Origin: Actinoplanes sp. L3-i22
Lineage (GTDB): Bacteria; Actinomycetota; Actinomycetes; Mycobacteriales; Micromonosporaceae
Length of the DNA: 64,000 bases
Direction of reading: 5' to 3'
Assembly (NCBI RefSeq): GCF_019704555.1
Contig: NZ_AP024745.1
Location: 9,246,501 to 9,310,500, forward strand
The number at the start of each line of letters is the position of its first letter. The first letter of the stretch is position 1. The notes beneath the pieces were generated by a model, which saw nothing but the letters and a program-made list of their open reading frames with translations, was not told where the DNA came from and searched no databases. Positions 24,078 through 33,699 of this stretch are shown piece after piece. A program made the position numbers and the translations under genes.

Positions 24078-24490
24078 CCAACTGGCTCGGGGTGGTCTGC
24101 CGCGACCACGTCCAGCGCGGCGTGGCGCTCGGCATCGCCCAGCTCGGCCACGGCAAGCGGGACGGGCTCGCCCGGCTCGCGGCCGGCGACGGCTTCGTCT
24201 ACTACTCACCGCGCACCAGCCTGCGCGACGGCAAGCCGCTGCAGGCGTTCACCGCGCTCGGCGTGCTCGCCGACGACGAGCTCTGGCAGGCCGACGAGGG
24301 CGACTTCCACCCGTGGCGGCGCCGGGTCGACTACGTTGCCGAGGTGCGCGAGACCCCGATCCGGTCCCTCGGCCTGGAGCTGACCGCCCAGCCGGGCTGG
24401 GGGTTCCAGCTGCGCCGCGGGCTGGTCCGGCTCACCGACGACGACTTCGCCCGGATCGGCGCCGCCATGCGCGCCGGGGCGGCGGCATGA
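24074..24490 (+). CDS. EVE domain protein (UPF0310, PUA-like fold)
   Basis: A 138-residue protein. The pattern NWLGVVCRDHVQRGV...GHGKRDGLARLAAGDGFVYYSPRTS...FTALGVLADDELWQ is that of stand-alone EVE domains. PUA-like folds of this kind bind modified bases or RNA; the role of single-domain EVE proteins in such operons is not settled. It overlaps both neighbours by ATGA, so the three genes are almost certainly cotranscribed and coupled. Confidence 0.82.
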   Translation: MTNWLGVVCRDHVQRGVALGIAQLGHGKRDGLARLAAGDGFVYYSPRTSLRDGKPLQAFTALGVLADDELWQADEGDFHPWRRRVDYVAEVRETPIRSLGLELTAQPGWGFQLRRGLVRLTDDDFARIGAAMRAGAAA

Positions 24491-24927
24491 GCCTGGCCAC
24501 TCAGCATGACAGCGCCGACGACAGCCCGGGGCTTCTTTTGTGGCAGGTGACCAACCGCTGGCAGGCCGCGCAGCGGGCGGCGCTGAAACCGTTCGACCTC
24601 ACGCACGTGCAGTTCGTGCTGCTGGCCACGCTCACCTACCTGCAGGCGGCCGGGCCGGTCACCCAGAAGACCCTGGCCGACATGGCCGCCACCGATCCGA
24701 TGATGACCTCCCAGGTGCTGCGCGCGCTGGAGAGCCGCGAGCTGGTGCACCGGCCCGCGCACCCGACCGACCGGCGGGCCCGGGCGGTGGCCGTGACCGA
24801 CGCCGGGCGTGCCCTGGTCAACGCGGCCGTGGTCGCCGTGGAGGCCTGCGACACCACGTTCTTCGCGGGCCTGGGGGCCGACCTGCCCGGCTTCACCGCG
24901 GCCCTGCGTACCCTGCGCCGGTCCTGA
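24487..24927 (+). CDS. MarR-family transcriptional regulator
   Basis: A 146-residue winged-helix regulator. It has recognition-helix region TQKTLADMAATDPMMTSQVLRALESRELVHR and wing HPTDRRARAVAVTDAGRALV, both diagnostic of MarR. It is the last gene of the SRPBCC-EVE-MarR operon and overlaps the EVE gene at ATGA. The palindrome in front of the operon is its probable operator (inference). Confidence 0.9.
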   Translation: MSLATQHDSADDSPGLLLWQVTNRWQAAQRAALKPFDLTHVQFVLLATLTYLQAAGPVTQKTLADMAATDPMMTSQVLRALESRELVHRPAHPTDRRARAVAVTDAGRALVNAAVVAVEACDTTFFAGLGADLPGFTAALRTLRRS

Positions 24928-24971
24928 CCGGGTCTGGTCAATGCCGGGGGTCCGGCGGATGATCCAGGACT

Positions 24972-25586
24972 ATGGACATTCGATCGTCAGCTCCCGAGCC
25001 ACCCGTCCCGGTACGGGTGACGACGGGCCCCGGGCCGGTGAAGGCGACGCCGCAGGGCCCGGCCGGCGCCGAGGTGCTCGTGGTGGCCGCGGCGGCGATC
25101 TGCTGGTTCCTCGGGATCGGCTGGCTGGCCGCGCCGGGGCTGCCACTGCCGCCGCTGGCGGTGATCCCGGTCGTCGTCGTCGAGTCGCTGGTGGTGGTCA
25201 TCGCCATGTCGCCGCCGCTCGGGCAGCGCTGGGAACGGCGCCTGACCCGGTTGCATCCGGCCATCGCCCGCCGGTGGCGCCTGCTGGCGGCGGCGACGAT
25301 CGTCGCCGGGGTGGGCTCGGTGATCCTGGCCGCGGCGTATCCGGTGTTCGTGCCGTACCAGGAGATCTTCCGGGGCCAGCCGCAGAACTTCGACGGCGTC
25401 TACTACTCCGACAGCCACGGCGACCTGACCCGGATGTCCGGCACCGACTACCGGCACTCCGTCGAGTACTGGGAGATGGGCTTCCTGCTGGTCGGCGTGC
25501 TGATGAACAGCGTGGCCCTGGCGGTTCTCGCCGCCGGCGCCCGGAAGACGGCCCGGCGCCAGGCCGCGCAGGCCGGCGAAGGGTGA
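24972..25586 (+). CDS. Hypothetical multi-pass membrane protein
   Basis: A 204-residue protein with a polar Pro-rich N-terminus (about 35 residues). Four hydrophobic segments follow: VLVVAAAAICWFLGIGWLAA, LAVIPVVVVESLVVVIAMS, LLAAATIVAGVGSVILAAA and GFLLVGVLMNSVALAVLAA. The stretch between segments 3 and 4 (about 45 residues, rich in Tyr, Asp and Ser) is probably extracytoplasmic. I do not recognise a family. A bidirectional hairpin follows its stop. Confidence 0.7.
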   Translation: MDIRSSAPEPPVPVRVTTGPGPVKATPQGPAGAEVLVVAAAAICWFLGIGWLAAPGLPLPPLAVIPVVVVESLVVVIAMSPPLGQRWERRLTRLHPAIARRWRLLAAATIVAGVGSVILAAAYPVFVPYQEIFRGQPQNFDGVYYSDSHGDLTRMSGTDYRHSVEYWEMGFLLVGVLMNSVALAVLAAGARKTARRQAAQAGEG

Positions 25587-25592
25587 CCACGA

Positions 25593-25619
25593 CCGGAGCG
25601 GGCCGGTGGCCCGCTCCGG
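25593..25619. terminator. Bidirectional hairpin terminator
   Basis: A perfect 12-bp stem (CCGGAGCGGGCC at 25593-25604, complement at 25608-25619) with loop GGT lies between converging genes that stop at 25586 and 25633. Confidence 0.8.
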
Positions 25620-25632
25620 CGGCAGGCCCTGT

Positions 25633-26241
25633 CTAGGACGCGCAGGTCCAGGTGACGCTGCCGGAGACGGCCGGGCCGCCGCCGCCCTTGGTGCCGTCGG
25701 CGTTCTGCGTCGACAGGTCGGTGAAGACCCACTTGCCGCCGCCCTTGCCGTCGGTGGTCACGCTGCTCGTGGTGTTCGACTGGGTGAAGTACAGCTCCCC
25801 GCCGAAGCTGATCCCGGGCGGGCTCCCGCTGTCGGTGAGGCTGCTCTTCGCGTACGTTCCGGCGCCTTTGTAGTCTTTGATCATCGCCCCGACGAAGACC
25901 GTCCTGCCGTCGATCGTGTCGATCAGCATCTGTGGCAGCACCAGGTACGGCCGGCCGTCGCTGTCCTTCTCTCCGCCGCCGTACTGGTCGCAGGACCGGT
26001 AGTCGACGCCGTTGTTGGTCGGCATCGGCGCGTTGCTCTTGCCCTTGACGGTGACCGCGCCGCTGACCTCCACGGTCACCTCGGTGTGCAGGCTCCCGAC
26101 CGACATGCCGGTGTCGCCGCTGTCGCCGGAGCCGCCGTCGGCCGCCTCGCCGGCCGAGCCACAGGCCGTCGTCGCCGACAGCAGTACCGCCATGGCGGCG
26201 AAACCGGCCAGCCGACCAGATCGATTGATACCGCTGAACAT
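25633..26241 (-). CDS. Putative secreted lipoprotein
   Basis: A 202-residue protein with a type II signal peptide: basic MFSGINRSGR, then hydrophobic LAGFAAMAVLLS, then lipobox-like TTAC with the lipidated Cys at about residue 27. A Gly/Ser/Asp linker follows, then a beta-rich domain with two further Cys (RSCDQYGG and TWTC near the C-terminus). I chose the ATG at 26239-26241 because it puts the signal peptide at the N-terminus; an AAAAGGG/GGGGAG stretch lies just upstream. Function unknown. It is divergent from the SARP regulator. Confidence 0.72.
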   Translation of the reverse strand: MFSGINRSGRLAGFAAMAVLLSATTACGSAGEAADGGSGDSGDTGMSVGSLHTEVTVEVSGAVTVKGKSNAPMPTNNGVDYRSCDQYGGGEKDSDGRPYLVLPQMLIDTIDGRTVFVGAMIKDYKGAGTYAKSSLTDSGSPPGISFGGELYFTQSNTTSSVTTDGKGGGKWVFTDLSTQNADGTKGGGGPAVSGSVTWTCAS

Positions 26242-26327
26242 CCCTTTTGCTCCCCGTCCACTGGCGTTCGTCACTGACCTGGCTAGCGTGTGGGCGGGCA
26301 CTGAAGAAACGCTTAAGACGGAGACGC

Positions 26328-28982
26328 ATGCGGTACGAGGTACTCGGCCCGGTCCGGGTGATCACCGGCGACGGACACCCGGCCGCGTTGCCACCGCGGA
26401 TGCGCGCCCTGCTGGCCGCGTTGATCGCCGGCGCCGGACGCCCCGCCTCGGCGGCCCGGCTGATCGCCGAGTTGTGGCCCGGCGACGTGCCACCGACCGC
26501 CGCGAGCGCCCTGCAGGTGCACGTCTCCGGCCTGCGCAAGATCGTCGGGGACGCGCTGACCACCACCTCCGGCGGGTACGCGCTCGCCGCCCGCGGCGAC
26601 GCCGACGAGTTCGCCGCGCTGGCCGCCAACGGCGCCCTGGACGAGGCGCTCGCGCTCTGGCGCGGTCCCGCCTACGAGGGCGGCGGCGCCGGAGCGATCG
26701 TCGCGGCCGCCGCCGCGGCGCTGGAGGAGTCGCTGCTCGCCGTCCGCGTGCGGTGGGCCGACCGGGAGGTGGCGGCCGGTCGGCCGGTGCTGGCCGGCCT
26801 GAGCGCCTGGGTGGCCGCCGAGCCGACCTCCGAGCCGCTGGTCGAGCGCCTGATGCTGGCGCTGCACCGGGCCGGGCGGACCGCCGAAGCGCTGGACCTC
26901 TACGACCGCACCGCGCTGGCGCTGGCCGGGTACGAGACCGAGCCGGGCCCCCGGCTGGCCGCGCTGGCCGCCGCGGTCCGGCGTCGCGATCCCACCCTCG
27001 ACCAGCCGTCTCCCGGCGTGCCCGGGGCACGCAACCGGTTCATCGGGCGGCGCCTCGAACTGGACCGGGTGATCCGGCTGCTCGGCACGAACCGGCTGCT
27101 CACCGTGGCCGGCACCGGCGGCGCCGGCAAGACCCGGCTGTCCGTGGAGCTGGCCCGCGAGGTGGCCGCCGAGTACGAGGCGGTGCACATCGTCGAGCTG
27201 GCCGGGCACACCACCGGGATGCTCGCCGAGCGGGTCGCGGCCGCCGTCGGCGCCCGCGAGGAGCCGGGCGTGCCGGTGACCGGCAGCGTGGCCCGCCGGC
27301 TGTCCGGCCGGGTCCTGCTGGTGCTGGACAACTGCGAGCACGTCCGGGCCGACGCCGCCCGGCTGGTCTACGACCTGCTGCCGCTGGCCCCGGCCCTGCG
27401 GGTGGTCGCCACCAGCCGGGAGCCGCTCGGGCTGGCCGGCGAGGTGGTCTTCTCGCTCGACGGGCTGACGCGGCCGGACGCGGTGCGCCTGTTCGACGCA
27501 CGGGTGGCCGCGGCCCGCGGCGGCGTCGCGCTGCGGCCCGCCGAGCTGCCGGTCGCCGCCGACCTGTGCCGGCGGCTCGACGGGCTGCCGCTCGCGCTCG
27601 AACTCGCCGCCGCCCGGCTGCGCACTCTGCCGCTGGCCGAGGTGCTGGCCCGGCTGGACCGGCGGCTCGACCTGCTGGTCGGCACGTCGCCGGAGGCCCG
27701 GCACCAGACCATGCGGGCCGCCATCGACTGGGACTACGACCTGCTCGACGGCGCCCAGCAGCAGTTGTTCGGCCGGCTCGGCGTCTTCGCCGGCGGGTTC
27801 GGGCCGGCCGCCGCCGACGCGGTGGCCGGCCTGGACGCCGCCGAGACGCTCGCCCAGCTCGTCGACCGCTCGATGGTGGAGCAGGCCGGCGACCGTTACC
27901 GGCTGGTCGAGACCATGCGCCAGTACGCGGCCGAGCGCCTCCCGGCCGGCGATCCGGCCCACGAACGGCACGTCGCCCACTGGATCGAGCTGCTCACCGC
28001 CCCGCGCCCGCTCGACGCGGCCGGGCACGGCCGATGGATGGCCGGGACCGGCCGCGACTACGACAACATCGTGGCCGCGCTCGGCTGGTCGCTCGATCAC
28101 GGCGACCCGGTCCAGGGGCTGACCATCGCGGCCGCGATGTGGTGGTACTGGTGGGTGACCGGCCGGATGGCCGAGGGCCGGGCCTGGCTGGGCCGGGCCC
28201 TCGACGCCGCTCCCGAAACCGCGACTCCGCCGCGCGGGCAGGCGCTGCGCGGGGCGGCCTCGCTGGCCCGCAACTCCGGTGACCTGGCCGCCGCCCGGAC
28301 CCTCGGTGACCAGAGCCTGGCCACGTTCCGTGAGCTGGGCGACCGGCCCGGCATGATCGCGGCGCTGAACAACCTGTCGATCACCGCGCAGGGGCAGCAG
28401 GACTACGAGGCGTCGCTGGCCTACGGCTACGCCGGGCTGGCGATGGCCGAGGAGGACGGTGACCGGCGCGGGGTGGCCGCCGCGATGAACAACACCGCCG
28501 GGACGCTGCGCTGCGCCGGGCGCCTGGACGAGGCCGGGCCGCTGTTCGAGCGGGCCCTGGCGGCGTTCCAGGAGATCAGCGACCCGCGCGGCGAGGCGGC
28601 CGCGCTCAACAACCTCGGCATCGTGACCCGGCGCCACGGCCGGCTCGCCGCCTCCGGCGACTACCTGCGCGCGGCGCTGCGCCGCTACGCCGAGCTGGCG
28701 ATCGTGGAGGGGCAACTGGACGCCGTCGAGGGGCTGGCGCAGGTGGCCGTGCTCGACGGCGACCCGGCCGCCGGTCTGGTCCTGCTGCTGGTCGCCGCCC
28801 GGGAACGCGGCACGCTCGGGTCGCCGCTGTTCACCCCGGACGAACTGGCCGACCGCGACGAGGCGGAACGCTCGGCCCGCTCGGCGCTGACCGCCGACGA
28901 GATCGCCCGGGCCCACCGGAGCGCTGCCGGGACCACCCTGGACGCGGCGGTGGCCGCGCTGTCCCGGCCTCCAGCGCCGTAG
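26328..28982 (+). CDS. AfsR/SARP-family transcriptional activator with NB-ARC and TPR
   Basis: An 884-residue regulator. An N-terminal OmpR-type winged helix (about residues 1-75, ending LQVHVSGLRKIVG) is followed by a bacterial transcriptional activator domain (about 90-225). An NB-ARC ATPase comes next, with Walker A AGTGGAGKT at about 261-269 and RVLLVLDNCEH as Walker B. C-terminal TPR-like helices carry repeated A(A/L)NNL. The start is the ATG at 26328, with GGAG just upstream. SARPs activate secondary metabolism, but its target here is unknown. It may control neighbouring genes or the macrolactam genes together with the LAL protein. Confidence 0.88.
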   Translation: MRYEVLGPVRVITGDGHPAALPPRMRALLAALIAGAGRPASAARLIAELWPGDVPPTAASALQVHVSGLRKIVGDALTTTSGGYALAARGDADEFAALAANGALDEALALWRGPAYEGGGAGAIVAAAAAALEESLLAVRVRWADREVAAGRPVLAGLSAWVAAEPTSEPLVERLMLALHRAGRTAEALDLYDRTALALAGYETEPGPRLAALAAAVRRRDPTLDQPSPGVPGARNRFIGRRLELDRVIRLLGTNRLLTVAGTGGAGKTRLSVELAREVAAEYEAVHIVELAGHTTGMLAERVAAAVGAREEPGVPVTGSVARRLSGRVLLVLDNCEHVRADAARLVYDLLPLAPALRVVATSREPLGLAGEVVFSLDGLTRPDAVRLFDARVAAARGGVALRPAELPVAADLCRRLDGLPLALELAAARLRTLPLAEVLARLDRRLDLLVGTSPEARHQTMRAAIDWDYDLLDGAQQQLFGRLGVFAGGFGPAAADAVAGLDAAETLAQLVDRSMVEQAGDRYRLVETMRQYAAERLPAGDPAHERHVAHWIELLTAPRPLDAAGHGRWMAGTGRDYDNIVAALGWSLDHGDPVQGLTIAAAMWWYWWVTGRMAEGRAWLGRALDAAPETATPPRGQALRGAASLARNSGDLAAARTLGDQSLATFRELGDRPGMIAALNNLSITAQGQQDYEASLAYGYAGLAMAEEDGDRRGVAAAMNNTAGTLRCAGRLDEAGPLFERALAAFQEISDPRGEAAALNNLGIVTRRHGRLAASGDYLRAALRRYAELAIVEGQLDAVEGLAQVAVLDGDPAAGLVLLLVAARERGTLGSPLFTPDELADRDEAERSARSALTADEIARAHRSAAGTTLDAAVAALSRPPAP

Positions 28983-29023
28983 TCTGCAGGTCCCGGACAA
29001 GATCGGGACAGGACGACGAAACG

Positions 29024-29710
29024 GTGCCGATGCTGGTCGCGCGAAATTCCGTACCGTGGTGGGCCCTGCTGTCCTCGGCGGCGGCGCCGGTCGCGCTGAT
29101 CGGCGGCTGGACGCTGGCCGCCCGGCGGCAACCGGCCGGCTTCGACAGCGCGGTGGACACGATCAGCGCGCTGGCCGCGCGGGACGCCGCCGACCGGTGG
29201 CTGATGACCGCGGCCCTGCTCTGCCTCGGCGTCTGCCACGTGGTGACCGCGCTCGGGCTGACCCGGGCCGCGACGGCCGGCCGGATCGTGCTCGGGCTCG
29301 GCGGGGCGGCGACGATGCTGGTCGCGGCGTTCCCGCTGCCGGACCCGGCGCACCCCGCGGCGGCCACCACCGCGTTCGGCGCCCTGGCCGTGTGGCCCGC
29401 GCTGGCCTGGCGCCGGCCCGACCGGGGACCGGGGGCAGCGCACTCGGACGTGTCACCGCTTGACCGGGGGCCGGTGGCGCTGCGGCCGGTCGTGTCGTCG
29501 GCTGCCGCGCTGGTGCTGCTCGGGCTGGTCGCGTGGTTCGCCGTGACCCTCGGCGCCGGCGGCCGGGTCGGCCTCGCCGAGCGCGTCGCCGCCGGCGCGC
29601 AGGCCTGCTGGCCCCTGATCGTGGTGTGGTCCGCGCGCCTGCATCCCAGGTTGTCCGCGCGGCCGCACGCCGGCCGCGCGGCCGGCCCGGGCAGCACCCG
29701 GACCGGCTGA
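29024..29710 (+). CDS. DUF998 family membrane protein
   Basis: A 228-residue protein, starting at the GTG at 29024 or the ATG at 29030. Several hydrophobic segments and the pattern RRQPAGFDSAVDTISALAARDAADRWLMTAALLCLGVCHV match the DUF998 (YndJ/Frag1-like) membrane family. The C-terminal 30 residues are basic and Gly/Pro-rich. Function unknown. Its stop converges on the next gene with 27 bp between and no clear hairpin. Confidence 0.72.
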   Translation: MPMLVARNSVPWWALLSSAAAPVALIGGWTLAARRQPAGFDSAVDTISALAARDAADRWLMTAALLCLGVCHVVTALGLTRAATAGRIVLGLGGAATMLVAAFPLPDPAHPAAATTAFGALAVWPALAWRRPDRGPGAAHSDVSPLDRGPVALRPVVSSAAALVLLGLVAWFAVTLGAGGRVGLAERVAAGAQACWPLIVVWSARLHPRLSARPHAGRAAGPGSTRTG

Positions 29711-29737
29711 GCGGTCGGCTCGAAATCAGGCGTCGGC

Positions 29738-30211
29738 TCAGATCGAGCGCCAGTGCAGGTCGCTCCCGGCCGACTGGTACCAGGTTCCGCAGGCCTGGAT
29801 GCCCACCCGGTACTGGGTGCCCTGCCGCACCGACCCGTTGAAGATCTCCGTGCCGTAGGTCGAGCGCAGCACCAGGCTGAGCCCCGGCGCGTTGGGCAGC
29901 TCGGTGGACCGGCCCTCGGCCTGCCGATCCCGCACCCGCATGGTGTACGTGTTGTCCCCCCGCCACAGGTACCGGTACTCCACCGCGTGGGCCTTGGAGT
30001 AGCTGTGCTGGAGCCGGACCACCTGCCCGTCCCCGTTCGTCATCTCGACCGACGACATGGACGGCACGTAGTAGCTCAGCCGGCACCCGCCGGCCCGCGC
30101 CGCGGCGTTCGCGGCGGCGACCTGGGTGGTCAGGAACAGGGCCGTGACCAGGAGTGCGGCGCCGGCCATCCGGCGAAGAACAGTGGCTGCGGTGCGAAGC
30201 GTCGTTGTCAT
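29738..30211 (-). CDS. Small secreted protein, unknown function
   Basis: A 157-residue protein with a clear Sec signal (MTTTLRTAATVLRRMAGAALLVTALFLTT... AANAAARA, cleavage near residues 37-40). The mature part is about 115 residues, polar, rich in Tyr and Ser, with exactly two Cys (GGCRLSYY and IQACGTW), likely one disulfide. No family recognised. Divergent from the NB-ARC/TPR gene at 30462 across 250 bp, where I see only a weak -10-like TTAGCAT near 30414. Confidence 0.65.
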   Translation of the reverse strand: MTTTLRTAATVLRRMAGAALLVTALFLTTQVAAANAAARAGGCRLSYYVPSMSSVEMTNGDGQVVRLQHSYSKAHAVEYRYLWRGDNTYTMRVRDRQAEGRSTELPNAPGLSLVLRSTYGTEIFNGSVRQGTQYRVGIQACGTWYQSAGSDLHWRSI

Positions 30212-30461
30212 GCCCGTGGGAGTCGGGGAAAGCCCGAGTTAGTTCCACACCTCCCGGCCTGTTCACTCACCGGAGTGACTGGGCGTATGACAACACCACG
30301 ATCGACCGGTACCGAATCCCCACCGGCGGCGATCCGGTTCGGGAACCAGAAAATCCGTTTGCGCCGAAGGCGTGGTAACCGGGATCGAAGCCACTGCCCG
30401 AGGTGGAATTCGGTTAGCATGCGGGCATACATCCGAAATCGCGCGCAGGGATTGATGAGCC

Positions 30462-33400
30462 GTGCCGGAAATCAAACCGCTCGACGCATTGGTCGATGCT
30501 TTGCTGCAGGTCGAAAGCCTGTCAGATGGAGACGCCCGCGATCGCGCGGTAGATCGGTCGGCCACTCTTATCCGCCGAAAATTCTCGACCCGGCGATCCC
30601 CTGATCCGCGCCGCGATCTGCTGTCGCTGATCAATTCCTATGATCTGCTCAGCGGCGCGGTAGTGATCTTCACTCAGGTCGTTGCCGACCACCACCAGGA
30701 GCCGGCCGCGACCCGGGTCGCCGAGCTGGCGCGCGAGCTGCGCGGTCCACTGCTGCTGTCGCCGCCCGACCGCTTCGATCTGTGCCGGGTCCTCAGCGAG
30801 GTGGGCACCACATCGGTCTTCAAGGCTCTCGACGACCTGGCCCAGGTGCCGGAGTTGCAGGACTTCAACATCTGGCAGGACTGGGACGCGGTTGTCCGGG
30901 TCATGGAACAACAGCCGGTCCCCAGCGACGGCGTGCCACCGCTGCTGCGCTTCGTTCTCCGTCTCGCCAAGCTGGTCGGCACCAACACCGGCAACTCGCT
31001 GCGGCAGTGGGCGGCCAATGTGGCAGGTGGCCTCGGTGTCTCCGAGACCACGTACGGGGCGTTGCGACTCGCCGAGCACAACGAGGCCGAGGCGAGCGAG
31101 CCACGACGGCGGGCGTCCGGCGCCCGAGCCATCCGCGGTGGCGTGCCGCTGCAGAACAACAACTTCACCGGTCGATCGACGCTCCTCGACCGGCTGGCCG
31201 ACACGCTGGCCTCCGGGTCCAAGGCGGCAGTGCTGCCGCAGGCCGTGCACGGCATGGGTGGTGTCGGAAAGACCCAGCTGGTCCTGGAGTACGTGTATCG
31301 GCACCTCGAAGATTACGACCTGGTGTGGTGGATCCCCGCCGACACGGCCTCCGGCGTGCTTGCCTCTCTGGAGCAGTTGGCCGGCCAGCTCGGCGTCCGG
31401 CCCGGTGAGAACGCACACCAGACGGCCCGCCTCGTGCTCGACGCGTTGGCCGCGGGGACGATGAAGTGGCTGCTGGTCTACGACAACGCGAACGACCCCG
31501 ACTCGATCGACGAATATCTGCCGTCCACCGGTGGGGATGTCGTCGTCACCACCCGCAACAAGGAATGGGCGGCGTTCGGCACCGACATTGAGGTCGACGT
31601 CTTCGAGCGGGACGAGAGTATCGACCTGTTGCGACGACGGACCGGCAACAGCATCAGCACCATCGACGCCGACCGCCTCGCCGATCGACTGGGTGACCTT
31701 CCGCTGGCGCTGGAGCAGGCGGCGTCGTGGCACCTTCTCACCCGGATGCCGGTCAGTCAGTACATCGAGCTGCTCAAGCAGCATCAGAAGGAACTGCTCT
31801 CCGAGGGCAAGCCGGCCGGCTACCCCGACTCCGTCGTCGCATTCGTCACCCTGGCGATCGACCGTCTTCGCACCGAGACCCCGGCCACCGCGCAATTGCT
31901 CGAGTTGTTCGCCTTCCTGGGCGGCGAGCCGGTCCCGGTCTCGTTGCTGCGCTACGGATACGCCGCCGAGGTGGTGGAGCCGCTGCGCACCCTGCTCGGC
32001 AGCCCGATCAAAATCAACATAGCGATCCGAGACCTCACCCAGTACGGCTTGGTCAAGGTCGACATCGCCCAGCGCCTTCAGGTTCACCGACTCGTTCAGG
32101 GCGTGCTCCGCGACGTCATGGACGATGCCGGGACCGCCGAGATCCTGCGGAGTGTGCAGAATCTGTTGGCCGAGGCGAACCCCGGCGACCCGGACGAGAA
32201 GAGCTCTCGCGCCGACCTCGACCTGCAGCGCGAGATCGGTCCGCACCTGCGGCCCGCCGACATGATCGGCGCCGAGAGCGACCGCGCGCGTACCGCGGTT
32301 CTCGACCACGTCCGCTACCTGTACAACATGGGCGACTACGAGAACAGCAACCGTCTGGCCACGGACTCGGTCGCCGTTTGGGAGCGGACGACGGACAATC
32401 CGCTGCTCGGGCCGCACGGTGAGCTGACCCTCAACGGCCGGGCACACATCGCCAACTCCCGGCGCGCGCTCGGCGAGAGCGAGCCCGCTGACGAGATCAA
32501 CACCGAGACGTACGAGCTGATGCGCCAACACCTGGGGGAAAATGCCCGCCCGACCCTGGTCATGGGCAACCAGATGGGCCAGGCCACGCGCATCCGTGGC
32601 GACTACGCCGAGTCGTTGTCGTTCTCGCTCGAGTTGCTGGAACGCCACCGGCAGGTGTTCGACAAGCCCGCGCCCTACATCCTCCGGGCCCAGTCGAATG
32701 TCGCCGTCGCCTACCGCATGGTCGGCGAGTTCGCCGCGGCCGCGGAGATCGACCAGGCCACACTCGACTACTGGGAGTCGGCCGGGCCGGAAAGCACGGG
32801 TCGCGAGAGCGGCAACGTGCTCACCACCAGCTTCGGCGCCCTCGAGGCGTACATGAACATCGCGCGTGACTACTACGGATTGGGCGCCTACCAGGCGGGG
32901 ATCGCGGTGGTCGAAGGCTGGCGCGAAGCATTGATCAACGAACGCAACGGCTCCCACCGCCTTGTTCTGCTGTCCGGCCGGACCTACGGGATCCTGCTTC
33001 GCAAGGCCGGTCGGCTCCAGTCGGCGGCCGCCGTGCTGAGCGACAACCTCGATCAGACACTCGCCCGATTCGGCCCCAACCACGAGTACACCGTCGCGGT
33101 TCTGACCAGTTACGGCAACGTGCTTCGTCAACGTGGCGACGTCGCCGGCGCGCTGCAGCATCTCCGTGAGGCCGTGCGTCGCTACCGGGAGTACTTCGGC
33201 GACCACCACCCGCTCACGCTGAGCGCCTTGGTCAACGAGGCGATCGCGCGGCGCGCCGCCCGGGAGTACGAGATCGCCGCCGCGCTCGACGCCGACGTCT
33301 ACCAACAGCTCACCACGGTGTTGGGCGAGAACCACCCGTACACCCTCTGCGCGGGCACCTCGCTGGCGACCGATCACGCCCTGCGCGGCGACACGGCCGC

Positions 33401-33695
33401 GGCCCTGGCACTGTCGACGGACGTGTTCGAACGCAGCCGCCAGGCCTCCGGGGGGCCACACGACGCGAGGGACAACGCCGAACATCCCTACCTGAGCGCA
33501 CGGGCCATCAATCTCTCCCACGACCTGCGCGCGGCCGGGGCTATCGATGACGCCGACGAACTGCTCCGCACTTCGCTGCAGGAGTTGAGCAAGGTGCTCG
33601 TCCCACCCCATCCGGAGTTCGCCGTTCACCCTGAAGTGACTGCGGCCAGAGCCGGCGATCGACTCGAATGCGACATCGAGTCGCCGCCGACCTGA
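30462..33695 (+). CDS. fxsT: NB-ARC/TPR STAND ATPase of the FxSxx-system type, EAD2-like N-terminus
   Basis: A 1077-residue protein. Residues 1-90 (LDALVDALLQVESLSDGDARDRAVDR...) resemble effector-associated domain 2, an adaptor domain of bacterial conflict and signalling proteins. Residues 95-220 are helical and unassigned. The NB-ARC domain has Walker A GMGGVGKT at 264-271 and KWLLVYDNAND as Walker B. The C-terminal half is TPR with FGDHHPLTL and LGENHPYTL signatures. Proteins of this build accompany FxSxx cyclophane peptide genes in actinobacteria. The start is the GTG at 30462. Its stop lies 4 bp from the stop of the converging HExxH gene. Likely a sensor or regulator that responds to the peptide system (inference). 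The symbol follows the family name and is not proven here. Confidence 0.75.
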   Translation: MPEIKPLDALVDALLQVESLSDGDARDRAVDRSATLIRRKFSTRRSPDPRRDLLSLINSYDLLSGAVVIFTQVVADHHQEPAATRVAELARELRGPLLLSPPDRFDLCRVLSEVGTTSVFKALDDLAQVPELQDFNIWQDWDAVVRVMEQQPVPSDGVPPLLRFVLRLAKLVGTNTGNSLRQWAANVAGGLGVSETTYGALRLAEHNEAEASEPRRRASGARAIRGGVPLQNNNFTGRSTLLDRLADTLASGSKAAVLPQAVHGMGGVGKTQLVLEYVYRHLEDYDLVWWIPADTASGVLASLEQLAGQLGVRPGENAHQTARLVLDALAAGTMKWLLVYDNANDPDSIDEYLPSTGGDVVVTTRNKEWAAFGTDIEVDVFERDESIDLLRRRTGNSISTIDADRLADRLGDLPLALEQAASWHLLTRMPVSQYIELLKQHQKELLSEGKPAGYPDSVVAFVTLAIDRLRTETPATAQLLELFAFLGGEPVPVSLLRYGYAAEVVEPLRTLLGSPIKINIAIRDLTQYGLVKVDIAQRLQVHRLVQGVLRDVMDDAGTAEILRSVQNLLAEANPGDPDEKSSRADLDLQREIGPHLRPADMIGAESDRARTAVLDHVRYLYNMGDYENSNRLATDSVAVWERTTDNPLLGPHGELTLNGRAHIANSRRALGESEPADEINTETYELMRQHLGENARPTLVMGNQMGQATRIRGDYAESLSFSLELLERHRQVFDKPAPYILRAQSNVAVAYRMVGEFAAAAEIDQATLDYWESAGPESTGRESGNVLTTSFGALEAYMNIARDYYGLGAYQAGIAVVEGWREALINERNGSHRLVLLSGRTYGILLRKAGRLQSAAAVLSDNLDQTLARFGPNHEYTVAVLTSYGNVLRQRGDVAGALQHLREAVRRYREYFGDHHPLTLSALVNEAIARRAAREYEIAAALDADVYQQLTTVLGENHPYTLCAGTSLATDHALRGDTAAALALSTDVFERSRQASGGPHDARDNAEHPYLSARAINLSHDLRAAGAIDDADELLRTSLQELSKVLVPPHPEFAVHPEVTAARAGDRLECDIESPPT

Positions 33696-33699
33696 TCCC

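Noticed and set aside
28990..29009. Hairpin GTCCCG/CGGGAC after the SARP gene
   Set aside because: Only 6 bp with an 8-base loop; too weak to call as a terminator beside the 12-13-bp hairpins elsewhere.
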